A DNA stretch of 35,895 nucleotides from Desulfuromonas sp. TF (GTDB taxonomy: Bacteria > Desulfobacterota > Desulfuromonadia > Desulfuromonadales > ATBO01). The stretch spans positions 202,801-238,695 of the forward strand of contig NZ_KI421424.1 in assembly GCF_000472285.1 (NCBI RefSeq), given 5' to 3'. A model generated the notes under the pieces. It was not told the origin of the DNA. It worked only from the letters and a program-made list of their open reading frames with translations, and did not search any database. The position numbers and the translations under genes are program-made. Below, in pieces: positions 14,763-23,599 of the stretch; the stretch's first letter is position 1, and each line of letters starts with the position of its first letter.

Positions 14763-16079
14763 ATGAAACTCAAGACATTCCCCGGCGGGCTGCATCCGCC
14801 TGACAGCAAAGCGTATTCCGCTCATAAGGCCATCGAAACCTGTCCGCTGCCCGAAGAGCTCGTCATCCCCCTGTCCCAACACATCGGTGCGCCGGCTGAG
14901 GCCTGCGTTGCCAAGGGCGATGCGGTGAAGAAGGGGCAGGTGATCGGGCAGTCCAAGGGCTTTGTCTCCGTGCCGGTGCACGCCTCCACCTCCGGTGAAG
15001 TGATCGCCGTGGAGCCTCGCCCCCACCCCGCCGGCAAGGCACTGTCCGCCGTGGTCATCAGGCCCGACGGTGAAGACGCCTGGGTCGATGGACTGCTGGA
15101 AGCCGATCCCGAAGAACTTACCCCTGACGAAATCCGCGAGCGCATCCGCACCGCCGGGATCGTGGGGCTGGGTGGGGCCACGTTTCCCACCCATGTCAAG
15201 CTCTCCCCACCCGAAGGGAAGACCATCGACACCCTCGTTCTCAACGGCGTCGAGTGCGAGCCGTTTCTCACCGCCGACCATCGGCTGATGCTCGAGCAGA
15301 CAGAACGGGTCCTCGACGGTGTCGCCATCCTCAAAAAGGCCCTTGGGGTTAAAACAGTTCTGATCGGCATCGAGGCCAACAAGCCCGACGCCATCGCCGT
15401 CATGGAAAAGGCCTGCGCCGGCAAGGGAATAGAGGTTGTCCCTCTGGAGGTCAAATACCCGCAAGGGGCCGAGAAACAGCTCATCCTGGCCGCGACCGGC
15501 CGTGAGGTCCCTTCCGGCGGACTGCCCATGGACGTGAGCGTGGTGGTGCAGAACGTCGGCACCGCCGCCGCCGTATCCGATGCCGTGCGACTGGGCCTTC
15601 CCCTGATTGAGCGCATCGCCACTGTCACCGGGCCCTGCGTCGCCGAGCCCAAAAACCTGCGGGTGCGCATCGGCACCCTACTTTCTCACATGGTTGGGTT
15701 CTGCGGCGGTGTTACGCTGGATCCGGCCAAGATCATCATGGGCGGACCGATGATGGGGCAGACCCAGCTCTCACTCGATGTCCCCGCCGTGCGCGGCACC
15801 TCCGGAGTGCTGCTGCTGGGTGAATCGGACGTAGACGCCCGTCCCGAAGGCCCCTGCATCCGCTGCGGCCGCTGCGTGCGTGTGTGCCCGGCGCGGATCA
15901 TGCCCACCACCATCGCCGCTTATGCCCGTCTCGATATGATTGATGAAGCCGAAGCGTTCAACGCTATGGACTGCATCGAGTGCGGCTGCTGCACCTACAC
16001 CTGCCCTGCCTCCCTGCCGCTGGTGCAGGCGATCCGCTATGCCAAGGCCGCCATCCTGGCCAAGAGAAGGAAGATCTGA
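14763..16079 (+). CDS. rnfC: Rnf complex NADH/flavin/Fe-S subunit RnfC
   Basis: The 438-residue soluble subunit carries the NAD(H)-binding, FMN-containing module of the Rnf complex. The RnfC barrel-sandwich N-terminus (FPGGLHPPDSK, then the VKKGQVIG segment), the glycine-rich GIVGLGGATFPTHVK of the NuoF-like fold, and two C-terminal [4Fe-4S] motifs (CIRCGRCVRVCP and CIECGCCTYTCP) are visible in order. The Shine-Dalgarno sequence before the ATG is weak (AGAAGAA), after a 68-bp gap from rnfB. The stop is one base before rnfD. Confidence 0.95.
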   Translation: MKLKTFPGGLHPPDSKAYSAHKAIETCPLPEELVIPLSQHIGAPAEACVAKGDAVKKGQVIGQSKGFVSVPVHASTSGEVIAVEPRPHPAGKALSAVVIRPDGEDAWVDGLLEADPEELTPDEIRERIRTAGIVGLGGATFPTHVKLSPPEGKTIDTLVLNGVECEPFLTADHRLMLEQTERVLDGVAILKKALGVKTVLIGIEANKPDAIAVMEKACAGKGIEVVPLEVKYPQGAEKQLILAATGREVPSGGLPMDVSVVVQNVGTAAAVSDAVRLGLPLIERIATVTGPCVAEPKNLRVRIGTLLSHMVGFCGGVTLDPAKIIMGGPMMGQTQLSLDVPAVRGTSGVLLLGESDVDARPEGPCIRCGRCVRVCPARIMPTTIAAYARLDMIDEAEAFNAMDCIECGCCTYTCPASLPLVQAIRYAKAAILAKRRKI

Positions 16080-16080
16080 C

Positions 16081-17070
16081 GTGGAGAAACAGCCTTATCT
16101 TTCATCGTCGCCCCACATCCACTCGGGCGAAACCACCGACAAAGTGATGCGGGCTGTGATCTATGCCCTGCTGCCGGCCTGCGCCGTTTCCGTGTACTTC
16201 TTCGGCCTGCCCGCGTTCACGATCCTGCTCCTGTGCACCTTCGGCTGCATCGGCGCTGAGGCGCTTTGCCAGAAGATGATGGGGCAGCCTCTGACGATAA
16301 AGGATGGCAGCGCTGCCTTGACCGGGGTGCTGCTGGCCCTCAACCTGCCTCCGTCGGCCCCCTGGTGGCTCGCCCTGCTCGGGGCGGTGGTAGCTATCGC
16401 CGTGGCCAAGCAGGTTTATGGCGGGCTCGGCTACAATCCCTTCAACCCGGCTTTGGTGGCTCGCGTGGTTCTGCTGATCTCCTTTCCCGTGCAGATGACC
16501 ACATGGACGAACCCGGCGCCGATCGGCTCCGGCCTCGACGCCGTTACCACCGCCACCCCCCTCGGGGAATGGAAGACCGCGGTGATGCTCACCGGAAAAC
16601 TGCCCGAAACGATGCAGAACGGTCTCGGCGACTACTTCATCGGTTATATGGCCGGCAGTCTCGGGGAGGTCTCCGCTCTGGCTCTGCTCCTCGGAGCGGC
16701 CTACCTCTTCTGGAAGCGGATTCTTACCTGGCACATTCCCTTCTCTTTTTTGGGCACAGTGGCGGCGCTGTCGGGAATCTTCTGGGCGATCCACCCGGAG
16801 AAATATCCCGACCCGCTCTTTCACCTTCTGACCGGCGGCCTGATTCTGGGGGTTTTCTATATGGCCACCGATATGGTCACCTCGCCGGTGACCAATCGCG
16901 GGATGGTTGTATTTGGAATCGGCTGCGGAGTTCTCACTGTGCTCATCCGCCTCTTTGGCGGCTACCCCGAAGGAGTCTCCTTCGCCATCCTGCTCATGAA
17001 CGCCGCTACTCCCCTGATCGACCGCTACACCAAGCCGACCAAGTTCGGCTACGTGCCGGAGAAAGCCTAG
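16081..17070 (+). CDS. rnfD: Rnf complex membrane flavoprotein RnfD
   Basis: The frame is open from 15940, but that part overlaps the end of rnfC in another frame. A GTG at 16081, one base after the rnfC stop, gives a 329-residue protein beginning VEKQPYLSSSPHIHSGE, the usual RnfD N-terminus. It has many hydrophobic helices and the LDAVTTATPLGEWK segment, where a Thr carries covalent FMN in RnfD/NqrB proteins. An alternative ATG at 16147 would remove the conserved start. It is tightly coupled to rnfC and rnfG. Confidence 0.92.
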   Translation: MEKQPYLSSSPHIHSGETTDKVMRAVIYALLPACAVSVYFFGLPAFTILLLCTFGCIGAEALCQKMMGQPLTIKDGSAALTGVLLALNLPPSAPWWLALLGAVVAIAVAKQVYGGLGYNPFNPALVARVVLLISFPVQMTTWTNPAPIGSGLDAVTTATPLGEWKTAVMLTGKLPETMQNGLGDYFIGYMAGSLGEVSALALLLGAAYLFWKRILTWHIPFSFLGTVAALSGIFWAIHPEKYPDPLFHLLTGGLILGVFYMATDMVTSPVTNRGMVVFGIGCGVLTVLIRLFGGYPEGVSFAILLMNAATPLIDRYTKPTKFGYVPEKA

Positions 17071-17071
17071 C

Positions 17072-17674
17072 ATGAAAGACATTGCCCGTCTCGTTCTCGT
17101 TCTGACCCTGATCGCCGCCGGCGCCGGGCTGATCCTGTCCCTGGTGGAGACGGTGACCCGCGAGCCCATCGCCGAGCAGCGTCGCCTGCAGACACTCAAG
17201 GCTCTCAAGGCCGTGCTGCCGCCCATCGACAATGCCCCCGACACCGACACTGTCTCGCTGGTGGCTGGCAAGGACAGGAAGGGGCGGGACGTCGAGCGCA
17301 CCTTCTACCGAGGCCGCTACGAAGGAAGTCTGGCCGGGGTAGCCTTCAAAGTGGTGGCTCCCGACGGCTACAGCGGCAACATAGAAATCATGGTGGGGGT
17401 CGACGAGAAAGGGACGGTAAGCGGTATTGAGATCCTCAGCCACGCCGAGACGCCGGGGCTCGGCGATAAGATCGCTCATGAGGGATTCAAGGGCCAGTTC
17501 AAAGGGCAGAATCTCGGCAGTGTCGACTGGCGGGTGAAGAAGGACGGCGGCGACTTTGACCAGATCACCGGCGCCACCATCTCGCCGCGGGCGGTGGTCG
17601 GGGCGGTTAAAAATGGGCTCGAGTTTTTCGGCGAACACCGTCAGGAGATTGTTTCGCAGGAGGTGCAGCCATGA
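17072..17674 (+). CDS. rnfG: Rnf complex periplasmic flavoprotein RnfG
   Basis: The 200-residue protein has one N-terminal membrane helix (about 7-25) and an FMN-binding domain. The flavinylation motif is near the C-terminus (ITGATISPRAVV, the SGATxT equivalent), where the Thr receives FMN through a phosphoester made by ApbE. The segment SHAETPGLGDKI, typical of the family, lies before it. The gene starts one base after rnfD and overlaps rnfE by four bases (ATGA). Confidence 0.95.
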   Translation: MKDIARLVLVLTLIAAGAGLILSLVETVTREPIAEQRRLQTLKALKAVLPPIDNAPDTDTVSLVAGKDRKGRDVERTFYRGRYEGSLAGVAFKVVAPDGYSGNIEIMVGVDEKGTVSGIEILSHAETPGLGDKIAHEGFKGQFKGQNLGSVDWRVKKDGGDFDQITGATISPRAVVGAVKNGLEFFGEHRQEIVSQEVQP

Positions 17675-18261
17675 ACATGGCCAGGGAATTCAGCAAGGGA
17701 CTCCTCAAGGAGAATGCCGTCTTTCGCCTGCTGCTCGGGCTGTGTCCGACGCTGGCGGTGACTACCAGCGCCGAGAACGGCTTGGGAATGGGGCTGGCCA
17801 CTACCTTCGTGCTTCTGTGCTCCAACATCGTGGTGTCATTGATGCGCCGGCTGATTCCGGCCAAGGTGCGCATCCCAGCCTTCATCGTCATCATCGCCTC
17901 GTTCGTCACCGTGGTGCAACTCTCAATGGAGGCCTGGGTGTATGATCTGTACCAGGCCCTGGGTATTTTTATACCTCTGATCGTGGTCAACTGTCTGATC
18001 CTGGGTCGCGCCGAGGCCTTCGCCTCGAAAAAACCGGCCCTCCCGTCGATCGCCGACGGAGCCGGCATGGGCCTGGGCTTTACCCTGGCCCTGTTCGTCC
18101 TCGGAGCCGTGCGGGAGATTTTCGGCTCCGGCAGCATTCTGGGGCTCTCCCTCTTCGGCGGCGGGTACGTCCCTTTCCTGCTGATGATTCTGCCCCCCGG
18201 CGCATTTATCACTCTTGGCTTTCTCCTGGCCGGGATGAACCGTCTGGAGTCGCAGCGCTAG
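17671..18261 (+). CDS. rnfE: Rnf complex membrane subunit RnfE
   Basis: This 196-residue, six-helix protein is the partner of RnfA. NAVFRLLLGLCPTLAVTTSAENGLGMG near the N-terminus (first part NAVFRLLLGLCPTLAVTTSA) and FIPLIVVNCLILGRAEAFA in the middle carry the conserved cysteines that hold the intramembrane iron centre with RnfA. It ends the operon; no clear intrinsic terminator follows, only a weak hairpin and a T7 run near 18308. Confidence 0.94.
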   Translation: MNMAREFSKGLLKENAVFRLLLGLCPTLAVTTSAENGLGMGLATTFVLLCSNIVVSLMRRLIPAKVRIPAFIVIIASFVTVVQLSMEAWVYDLYQALGIFIPLIVVNCLILGRAEAFASKKPALPSIADGAGMGLGFTLALFVLGAVREIFGSGSILGLSLFGGGYVPFLLMILPPGAFITLGFLLAGMNRLESQR

Positions 18262-18518
18262 GTTATGCTTCTCAGGAAAACCTTTCCTTTCTTTTGCCTG
18301 AATGATCGTTTTTTTCTGGGAATAAAAATTCGGTGATGGTATTTTCCCTTCATTGATTCGTGCGAATACCTGATACCTGCGCCGCGTTTAATCCTGTCTT
18401 CCGCCGAACCGTCTGCCACTGCGTCCCTCGTCCTGAAGGATCCTGGCCGACGGCTGTCGATAAGCCCCCGGGCCGCCTGGCTAACCCCTTGATAAAACAC
18501 CGTTCTATTGCTCTTGAG

Positions 18519-18535
18519 TGTATACAGTATACTGT
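18519..18535. promoter_or_regulatory. Candidate operator upstream of nuoA
   Basis: TGTATACAGTATACTGT contains most of a perfect 16-bp palindrome, ATACAGTATACTGTAT (18522-18537), and matches the site upstream of atpZ (5864-5880) at 15 of 17 positions. It lies 9 bp upstream of the TTGACA at 18545. GTATAC cores of this type are common in GntR-family operators. The regulator's identity is not known from this window. Confidence 0.6.
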
Positions 18536-18544
18536 ATTTTTCCC

Positions 18545-18573
18545 TTGACAACGTATGTGAATTGTCTTAACTT
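18545..18573 (+). promoter_or_regulatory. Candidate promoter of the nuo operon
   Basis: A perfect TTGACA (18545-18550) lies 96 bp before nuoA. The -10 candidates at 15-17 bp spacing (within CTTAACTT, 18566-18573) are poor matches, so only the -35 box is well supported. Confidence 0.4.
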
Positions 18574-18577
18574 GCTC

Positions 18578-18601
18578 GGCGGCGAATCCGTGAGCGCCGC
18601 C
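18578..18601 (+). promoter_or_regulatory. GC hairpin in the nuoA leader
   Basis: GGCGGCG (18578-18584) pairs perfectly with CGCCGCC (18595-18601) around a 10-nt loop, 45 nt before the nuoA start. It has no T-run, so it is not a standard terminator; it may stabilise the 5' end of the transcript. Confidence 0.4.
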
Positions 18602-18646
18602 CGTTTAAGTAGTGAAAGATAAACATTTGTTGGGAGGAGCTGTTTC

Positions 18647-19003
18647 ATGCTAGAGAGTTATCTGCCGATACTCGTCCTCGTCGCCATCGCCTTTGCTTTC
18701 GCCGTGGGTTCCGTCGTCATGTCCAGGCTGGTGGGGATGAAAAAGCCGACCGCCGTCAAGCTGGCTCCCTACGAATGCGGCATGCCGCCGGTGGGGACGG
18801 CCCGGGAGCGGGTTTCCGTCAAGTTCTACATTGTCGCCATGCTCTTTATTCTCTTCGATATAGAAGCGGTCTTCCTCTACCCTTGGGCGGTGATGTTCAA
18901 GCGTCTCGGGATGTTCGGCTTCATCGAAATGGGAGTATTCATCGTCATCCTCCTCGTCGGTTATGTTTACGTTTGGAAAAAAGGAGCGCTGGAATGGGAG
19001 TAG
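18647..19003 (+). CDS. nuoA: Complex I subunit A
   Basis: The 118-residue membrane protein has three hydrophobic helices and the family segment [22 protein letters not shown] between helices 1 and 2 (key part [11 protein letters not shown]), followed by [17 protein letters not shown]. It is the small membrane subunit at the junction of the peripheral and membrane arms near the quinone site. GGGAGGAGC about 7 nt upstream is a strong binding site. It opens the 14-subunit nuo operon and overlaps nuoB by 10 bp. Confidence 0.96.
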   Translation: MLESYLPILVLVAIAFAFAVGSVVMSRLVGMKKPTAVKLAPYECGMPPVGTARERVSVKFYIVAMLFILFDIEAVFLYPWAVMFKRLGMFGFIEMGVFIVILLVGYVYVWKKGALEWE

Positions 19004-19503
19004 AGCAACCGCTGGGAAATAATGTCATTCTCACCAGTCTGGATAAGCTGGTCAACTGGTCCCGGTCCAGATCCCTGTGGCCGATGACCTTCGGTCTGGC
19101 CTGCTGCGCCATCGAGATGATGGCGACCGGCGCCGCCCGCTTCGACCTCGACCGGCTGGGGGTGCTGTTCCGCGCCTCCCCCCGCCAGGCCGACTGCATC
19201 ATTATCGCCGGAACGGTGACCAAGAAAATGCTCCCCGCCATCAAGACCGTTTATGAACAGATGCCCGAACCAAGGTATGTCATCGCCATGGGCGCCTGTG
19301 CCTGCTCGGGTGGGATTTTCGACACCTACAGTGTGGCACAGGGGATTGACGAGACCTTGCCGGTGGACGTGTATATCCCCGGCTGTCCTCCCCGGCCCGA
19401 GGGACTGCTCTATGGTCTTGGCAAGCTTCAGGAGAAGATCATGAAGGAACGCAATTCTTTCGGCGCCGCCCTCGGGTTCGGCGAAGTGGTCAACGAGGCT
19501 TAA
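18994..19503 (+). CDS. nuoB: Complex I subunit B (cluster N2)
   Basis: The 169-residue peripheral-arm subunit holds the terminal [4Fe-4S] cluster N2 that reduces quinone. The ligands are the adjacent Cys37-Cys38 pair ([10 protein letters not shown]), Cys102 (MGACACSGG) and Cys131 (IPGCPPRPE). Upstream frame extension to 18775 lies inside nuoA. The ATG at 18994 has AAGGAG about 7 nt upstream and gives the usual N-terminus. It overlaps the nuoA end by 10 bp. Confidence 0.96.
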   Translation: MGVEQPLGNNVILTSLDKLVNWSRSRSLWPMTFGLACCAIEMMATGAARFDLDRLGVLFRASPRQADCIIIAGTVTKKMLPAIKTVYEQMPEPRYVIAMGACACSGGIFDTYSVAQGIDETLPVDVYIPGCPPRPEGLLYGLGKLQEKIMKERNSFGAALGFGEVVNEA

Positions 19504-19542
19504 TGCCGGTCGGTAATCGGAAAACGAGATAGGAATTACGAT

Positions 19543-20025
19543 ATGACTGAAAATGCTGCCGTCGGCAAACTCAAGGAGAAATTCTCCGGTTCCGTTCTGG
19601 ATGTCACCGAGTTTCGGGGGGAAACAACCGTCACGGTCAAAAAAGAGGACATAGTCGCCATCTGCGCCTTTGCGAAGAAGGAGCTGGGGTACAATCTGCT
19701 CAGCGACGTGTGCGGTGTCGATTACCTCGGTCGGGCTCCCCGGTTCATGGTGGTCTATCACCTCTTCAATATCTCCACAAAGGAGCGCCTGCGCCTTAAG
19801 GCTCCTGTGGAAGAGAAGGATCCCAGGATCGATACGGTCAGCGGAATCTGGGCCACCGCCAACTGGCATGAGCGCGAATGCTGGGATCTGATGGGAATCG
19901 TTTTCAACAATCATCCCGACCTGCGCCGGATTCTCATGCCCGATGACTGGGAAGGGCATCCGTTGCGCAAGGATTATCCGCTGCAGGGGCCTGATCGCGA
20001 ACCGTATCAGGGGCGTCTTTCCTAA
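19543..20025 (+). CDS. nuoC: Complex I 30-kDa subunit C
   Basis: The 160-residue protein matches the 30-kDa subunit: SDVCGVDYLG in the middle, then the signature ERECWDLMGIVFNNHPDLRRILMPDDWEGHPLRKDYP (key parts ERECWDLMGI and GHPLRKDYPL). It sits next to NuoD and supports the quinone-reactive module. nuoC and nuoD are separate genes here, unlike the nuoCD fusion of E. coli. Confidence 0.95.
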   Translation: MTENAAVGKLKEKFSGSVLDVTEFRGETTVTVKKEDIVAICAFAKKELGYNLLSDVCGVDYLGRAPRFMVVYHLFNISTKERLRLKAPVEEKDPRIDTVSGIWATANWHERECWDLMGIVFNNHPDLRRILMPDDWEGHPLRKDYPLQGPDREPYQGRLS

Positions 20026-20063
20026 ATTTTCAGGAAATCACCTTTTCTATAGAAGAGGATATT

Positions 20064-21242
20064 ATGGCTATGACCGAAGTAATGACGGTAAACATGGGGC
20101 CCCAGCACCCTTCGACCCACGGGGTGTTGCGCCTGGTCCTCGAGCTCGACGGCGAGGTGATCGTCAAGGCCACCCCCCATATCGGTTTTCTGCACCGAGG
20201 CGTGGAAAAGCTCTCCGAGTATCGCACTTACCACCAGACCCTTCCCCTGACCGACCGTCTCGATTATCTCGCGCCTATGAGCAATAATCTCGGTTATGTC
20301 CTTGCGGTGGAGAAGCTTCTGGGTCTCACAGACGCCATTCCCGAGCGGGCTCAGACGATCCGCGTGATCATGGCGGAGTTGACCCGTTTGAAGAGCCACC
20401 TGGTCTGGCTGGCCTGCCACGCACTGGACATCGGCGCCATGACGGTTTTTCTCTATTGCTTCCGCGAGAGGGAAAACGTCATGGATATCTACGAGCAGGT
20501 TTCCGGGGCCCGCATGACCTCCAATTACTTCCGTGTCGGCGGCCTTTCGGACGATTTTCCCGATGGGCTCGAAAAGAAGATCCGCGACTTCGTCGATGAA
20601 ATGCCCGGACATGTCGACACTTATGAGGGGCTGCTCACCGGCAACAAGATCTGGCAGAAGCGTACCCAGGGAGTCGGCGTGATCAGCGCCGAGGATGCCA
20701 TCAATATCGGATTGACCGGTCCCGCCCTGCGTGGTTCGGGTGTCGATCTCGACCTGCGCAGGGACAATCCCTACAGCGGCTATGAGAAGTACGATTTCGA
20801 GGTGCCGACCAGCACCGAGTGTGACACCTGGGCCCGCTATCTCGTAAGGCTGACCGAGATGCGTCAGTCCTGCCGGATTCTCCGACAGGCCCTTGACAGC
20901 CTCAAACCCGGACCGATTCTGGCCGACGCCCCCAAGGTCTGCCTTCCCCCGAAAAAAGACGTGGTCAATACCATCGAGGGACTGATCCATCAATTCAAGA
21001 TCATCACCGAGGGGTTCAAACCCGAGCCCGGCGAGGTCTATCAGGAGATTGAGGCGCCCAAGGGGATTCTCGGCTATTACATTATTTCGGACGGTTCGGC
21101 CAAACCCTACCGGATGAAGATCCGGCCGCCCTCCTTCGTCAACCTGCAGGCCCTTCCCCAGATGGTGGAGGGGAGCTTGATCGCTGACGCTGTGGCGGTA
21201 ATCGGCACCCTGGACATCGTCCTCGGCGAAATCGACCGCTAA
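20064..21242 (+). CDS. nuoD: Complex I 49-kDa subunit D
   Basis: The 392-residue protein is the hydrogenase-like 49-kDa subunit lining the quinone cavity. It begins with the conserved NMGPQHPSTHGVLRL loop, followed by IGFLHRGVEKL and the YLAPMSNN segment, all at the quinone site. AGAGGA about 6 nt upstream supports the start. A 528-codon frame on the opposite strand over this gene is a coding shadow. Confidence 0.96.
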   Translation: MAMTEVMTVNMGPQHPSTHGVLRLVLELDGEVIVKATPHIGFLHRGVEKLSEYRTYHQTLPLTDRLDYLAPMSNNLGYVLAVEKLLGLTDAIPERAQTIRVIMAELTRLKSHLVWLACHALDIGAMTVFLYCFRERENVMDIYEQVSGARMTSNYFRVGGLSDDFPDGLEKKIRDFVDEMPGHVDTYEGLLTGNKIWQKRTQGVGVISAEDAINIGLTGPALRGSGVDLDLRRDNPYSGYEKYDFEVPTSTECDTWARYLVRLTEMRQSCRILRQALDSLKPGPILADAPKVCLPPKKDVVNTIEGLIHQFKIITEGFKPEPGEVYQEIEAPKGILGYYIISDGSAKPYRMKIRPPSFVNLQALPQMVEGSLIADAVAVIGTLDIVLGEIDR

Positions 21243-21269
21243 CCGTTCACGGGACGAGAGAGGTATCTC

Positions 21270-21767
21270 ATGAGCAACGCTGCGGAAAACGTACAGGAGC
21301 AGGAAATCGATCTGGCCGGGGCCAACCAGGTCATCGACAAATATCTCGATATGAAGGGCGCCCTGATGCCGGTCCTTCAGGGAATTCAGGAATTTTACGG
21401 CTATGTCCCTGAGCCGACCGTGCCCCTGGTTGCCGAGCGGCTGAACGTGTACCCGAGTCAGATCTACGGGGTTCTGACCTTTTATGCCCAGTTCCACCTG
21501 AAGCCTCGCGGCAAGTATATTGTCCGCGTCTGCATGGGAACCGCCTGTCACGTCAAGGGCGCTGGGCGAATCGCCGGGACCCTTGAGGAGCGCCTCGGGA
21601 TCACCCACGCGGAGACGACCGAGGATCTCAAGTTCACTGCTGAATACGTGGCCTGCATCGGCGCCTGTGGAATGGCGCCGGTCATCATGGTCAACGATGC
21701 GACCTACGGCAGCATGTCGGTGCAGAAGATGGATGAGGTCATTGCGAAATACAAGGCCATGGAATAG
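21270..21767 (+). CDS. nuoE: Complex I 24-kDa subunit E ([2Fe-2S] N1a)
   Basis: The 165-residue protein has an N-terminal helical part and a thioredoxin-like [2Fe-2S] domain. Its four ligands are intact: Cys88 and Cys93 (CMGTAC), Cys129 and Cys133 (CIGAC). It pairs with NuoF in the NADH dehydrogenase module. Confidence 0.96.
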   Translation: MSNAAENVQEQEIDLAGANQVIDKYLDMKGALMPVLQGIQEFYGYVPEPTVPLVAERLNVYPSQIYGVLTFYAQFHLKPRGKYIVRVCMGTACHVKGAGRIAGTLEERLGITHAETTEDLKFTAEYVACIGACGMAPVIMVNDATYGSMSVQKMDEVIAKYKAME

Positions 21768-21811
21768 GTCTGGGACTCTCTTTAACTATCATCGAGCGGG
21801 GATAGATTGAT

Positions 21812-23593
21812 ATGGCCGCAAACGCTGAAAACATAAAAGTTCTGATCTGCCAGGGTACCGGAGGCCTGGCCTCCGGGGCCGCCGCGGTCGCCAAGGCTTT
21901 CGAGGATGAGTTCGCCAGGCAGGGCGTGGAAGCCAAGGTCGGCAAGCGCTGCGAAGTGGTCGGCACCGGCTGCCGCGGACTCTGCGCCAATGACGTGCTG
22001 GTCGATATCGTTCTTCCCGGCCAGGAGGCCGTGACCTACGATTTCGTCACTCCCGAGCTGGTTCCGCAGATTGTCGAGGAGCACGTCCTCGCCAACGAGC
22101 CGATCGCGAAGAAGAAGGCCGGTCCGTACTACGCCAAGTTTCTCGAGAAGCAGCAGCGGATTATCTTCTCCCGCTGCGGCACGGTCAACGCCGAAAGCCT
22201 CGACGACTTCCTCGCTCACAATGGATTCACCGGGATCAAGAAGGCCGTGACCATGACTCAGGCCGAGGTCATCGACGAGGTCAAGCGTTCCGGTCTGCGC
22301 GGCCGGGGGGGCGGCGGCTTCCCCACCGGTGTCAAATGGTCCTTTTGCGCCGCTTCCCCCGGTAAGACCAAGTACCTGATCTGCAACGCCGACGAAGGGG
22401 ACCCAGGGGCCTTCATGGACCGTTCCATCCTCGAAGGCGACCCCTACGGCCTCATCGAAGGGATGATGATCGGTGCCTATGCCATCGGCTGCACCTTCGG
22501 GTATGTCTATGTTCGCGCCGAGTATCCCCTGGCCATCAAGCGGCTGCAGATGGCCATCGATACCTGTTACGAGAAGGGTTTCCTCGGCAAAAACTGCATG
22601 GGTCTGGGCTTTGACTTCGACCTCCGCATCAAGGCCGGCGCCGGGGCCTTCGTCTGTGGCGAAGAGACGGCGCTGATGGCCTCCATCGAGGGGCACCGCG
22701 GTATGAGCCGCCCCCGACCCCCCTTTCCGGCGGTGCGGGGCCTGTGGGGCTACCCGACCAACATCAACAACGTCGAGACCTTCGCCAACGTCTCCTACAT
22801 CTTCTATAACGGCGCCGACTGGTACAGCTCTATCGGCACCGAAGGGACAAAAGGGACCAAGATCTTCGCCCTCACCGGAAAAGTCAAACATACCGGTCTT
22901 GTCGAGGTTCCCGCCGGCACCACCATGAAAGAGGTCATCTACGACGTCTGCGGCGGCATCCTGAACAATCGTAAATTCAAGGCGGTTCAGGCCGGCGGAC
23001 CCTCCGGCGGCTGTCTGCCCGAGGCCGCACTGAACGCGGAAGTCGACTACGATTCCCTGATCAAGGCCGGCGCCATGATGGGATCCGGCGGACTGGTGGT
23101 CATGGACGAGACGACCTGCATGGTCGATATCGCCCGCTTCTTCCTGAACTTCACCCGGGTCGAATCCTGCGGCAAATGCATCCCCTGCCGGATCGGTCTT
23201 AAGATCATGCTCGAGATACTCGAGCGGATCACCAAGGGCGAGGGTCGCGAAGGAGACCTGGAAACACTCGAGGACATGGCCTACGACATCAAGAAGAGTT
23301 CCCTCTGCGGACTCGGTCAGACCGCCCCGAATCCTGTCCTCTCCACGCTTCGATACTTCCGCCACGAGTATGAGGCGCACATCAAGGAAAAGCGTTGCCC
23401 TTCCAATTCCTGCAAGGATCTTCTCAAGTTCGAAGTGGTGGAAGGCGCCTGTAAAAAATGCGGCCTGTGCTTCAAAATCTGTCCGGTGGACGCCGTTACT
23501 TGGGAAAAAGGCGGGGTGGCGATCATCGATAAGGAGAAATGCACCAAGTGCACCTCCTGTTACGATGCCTGCCGCTTCATGGCAATCGAGTAA
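21812..23593 (+). CDS. nuoF: Complex I 51-kDa subunit F, long form with extra Fe-S domains
   Basis: The 593-residue protein contains the NADH and FMN sites and cluster N3 of complex I. It is longer than E. coli NuoF (about 445). An N-terminal thioredoxin-like domain (about 1-120) and a C-terminal 2[4Fe-4S] ferredoxin domain (CKKCGLCFKICP, CTKCTSCYDAC) are added, as in NAD-linked [FeFe]-hydrogenase subunits. The core has GLRGRGGGGFPTG and ICNADEGDPGAFMDR for FMN/NADH, and ESCGKCIPCR plus a later Cys for N3. In the N-terminal domain Cys13, Cys54 and Cys58 are present, but the expected Cys at position 18 is Gly (CQGTGGLASG). That cluster may be absent or differently ligated. Confidence 0.95.
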   Translation: MAANAENIKVLICQGTGGLASGAAAVAKAFEDEFARQGVEAKVGKRCEVVGTGCRGLCANDVLVDIVLPGQEAVTYDFVTPELVPQIVEEHVLANEPIAKKKAGPYYAKFLEKQQRIIFSRCGTVNAESLDDFLAHNGFTGIKKAVTMTQAEVIDEVKRSGLRGRGGGGFPTGVKWSFCAASPGKTKYLICNADEGDPGAFMDRSILEGDPYGLIEGMMIGAYAIGCTFGYVYVRAEYPLAIKRLQMAIDTCYEKGFLGKNCMGLGFDFDLRIKAGAGAFVCGEETALMASIEGHRGMSRPRPPFPAVRGLWGYPTNINNVETFANVSYIFYNGADWYSSIGTEGTKGTKIFALTGKVKHTGLVEVPAGTTMKEVIYDVCGGILNNRKFKAVQAGGPSGGCLPEAALNAEVDYDSLIKAGAMMGSGGLVVMDETTCMVDIARFFLNFTRVESCGKCIPCRIGLKIMLEILERITKGEGREGDLETLEDMAYDIKKSSLCGLGQTAPNPVLSTLRYFRHEYEAHIKEKRCPSNSCKDLLKFEVVEGACKKCGLCFKICPVDAVTWEKGGVAIIDKEKCTKCTSCYDACRFMAIE

Positions 23594-23599
23594 ATCCCC

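Larger units (their letters stand above)
18262..18646. other. Intergenic region between rnfE and nuoA
   Basis: I find no convincing gene in these 385 bp. A minus-strand 97-codon frame (18258-18551) overlaps the rnfE end, lacks a binding site and shows no family features. The right half holds the nuo control region: the 17-bp operator candidate, a perfect TTGACA and a leader hairpin, each listed separately. Confidence 0.6.

Noticed and set aside
16102-17301. Minus-strand 399-codon frame
   Set aside because: Antisense to rnfD and rnfG, with Arg/Ser/Gly-rich shadow composition.
18258-18551. Minus-strand 97-codon frame in the rnfE-nuoA gap
   Set aside because: It covers the nuo control region, lacks a binding site and resembles no family known to me.
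20022-21608. Minus-strand 528-codon frame
   Set aside because: Antisense to nuoD and the start of nuoE; a codon-bias shadow in GC-rich coding DNA.
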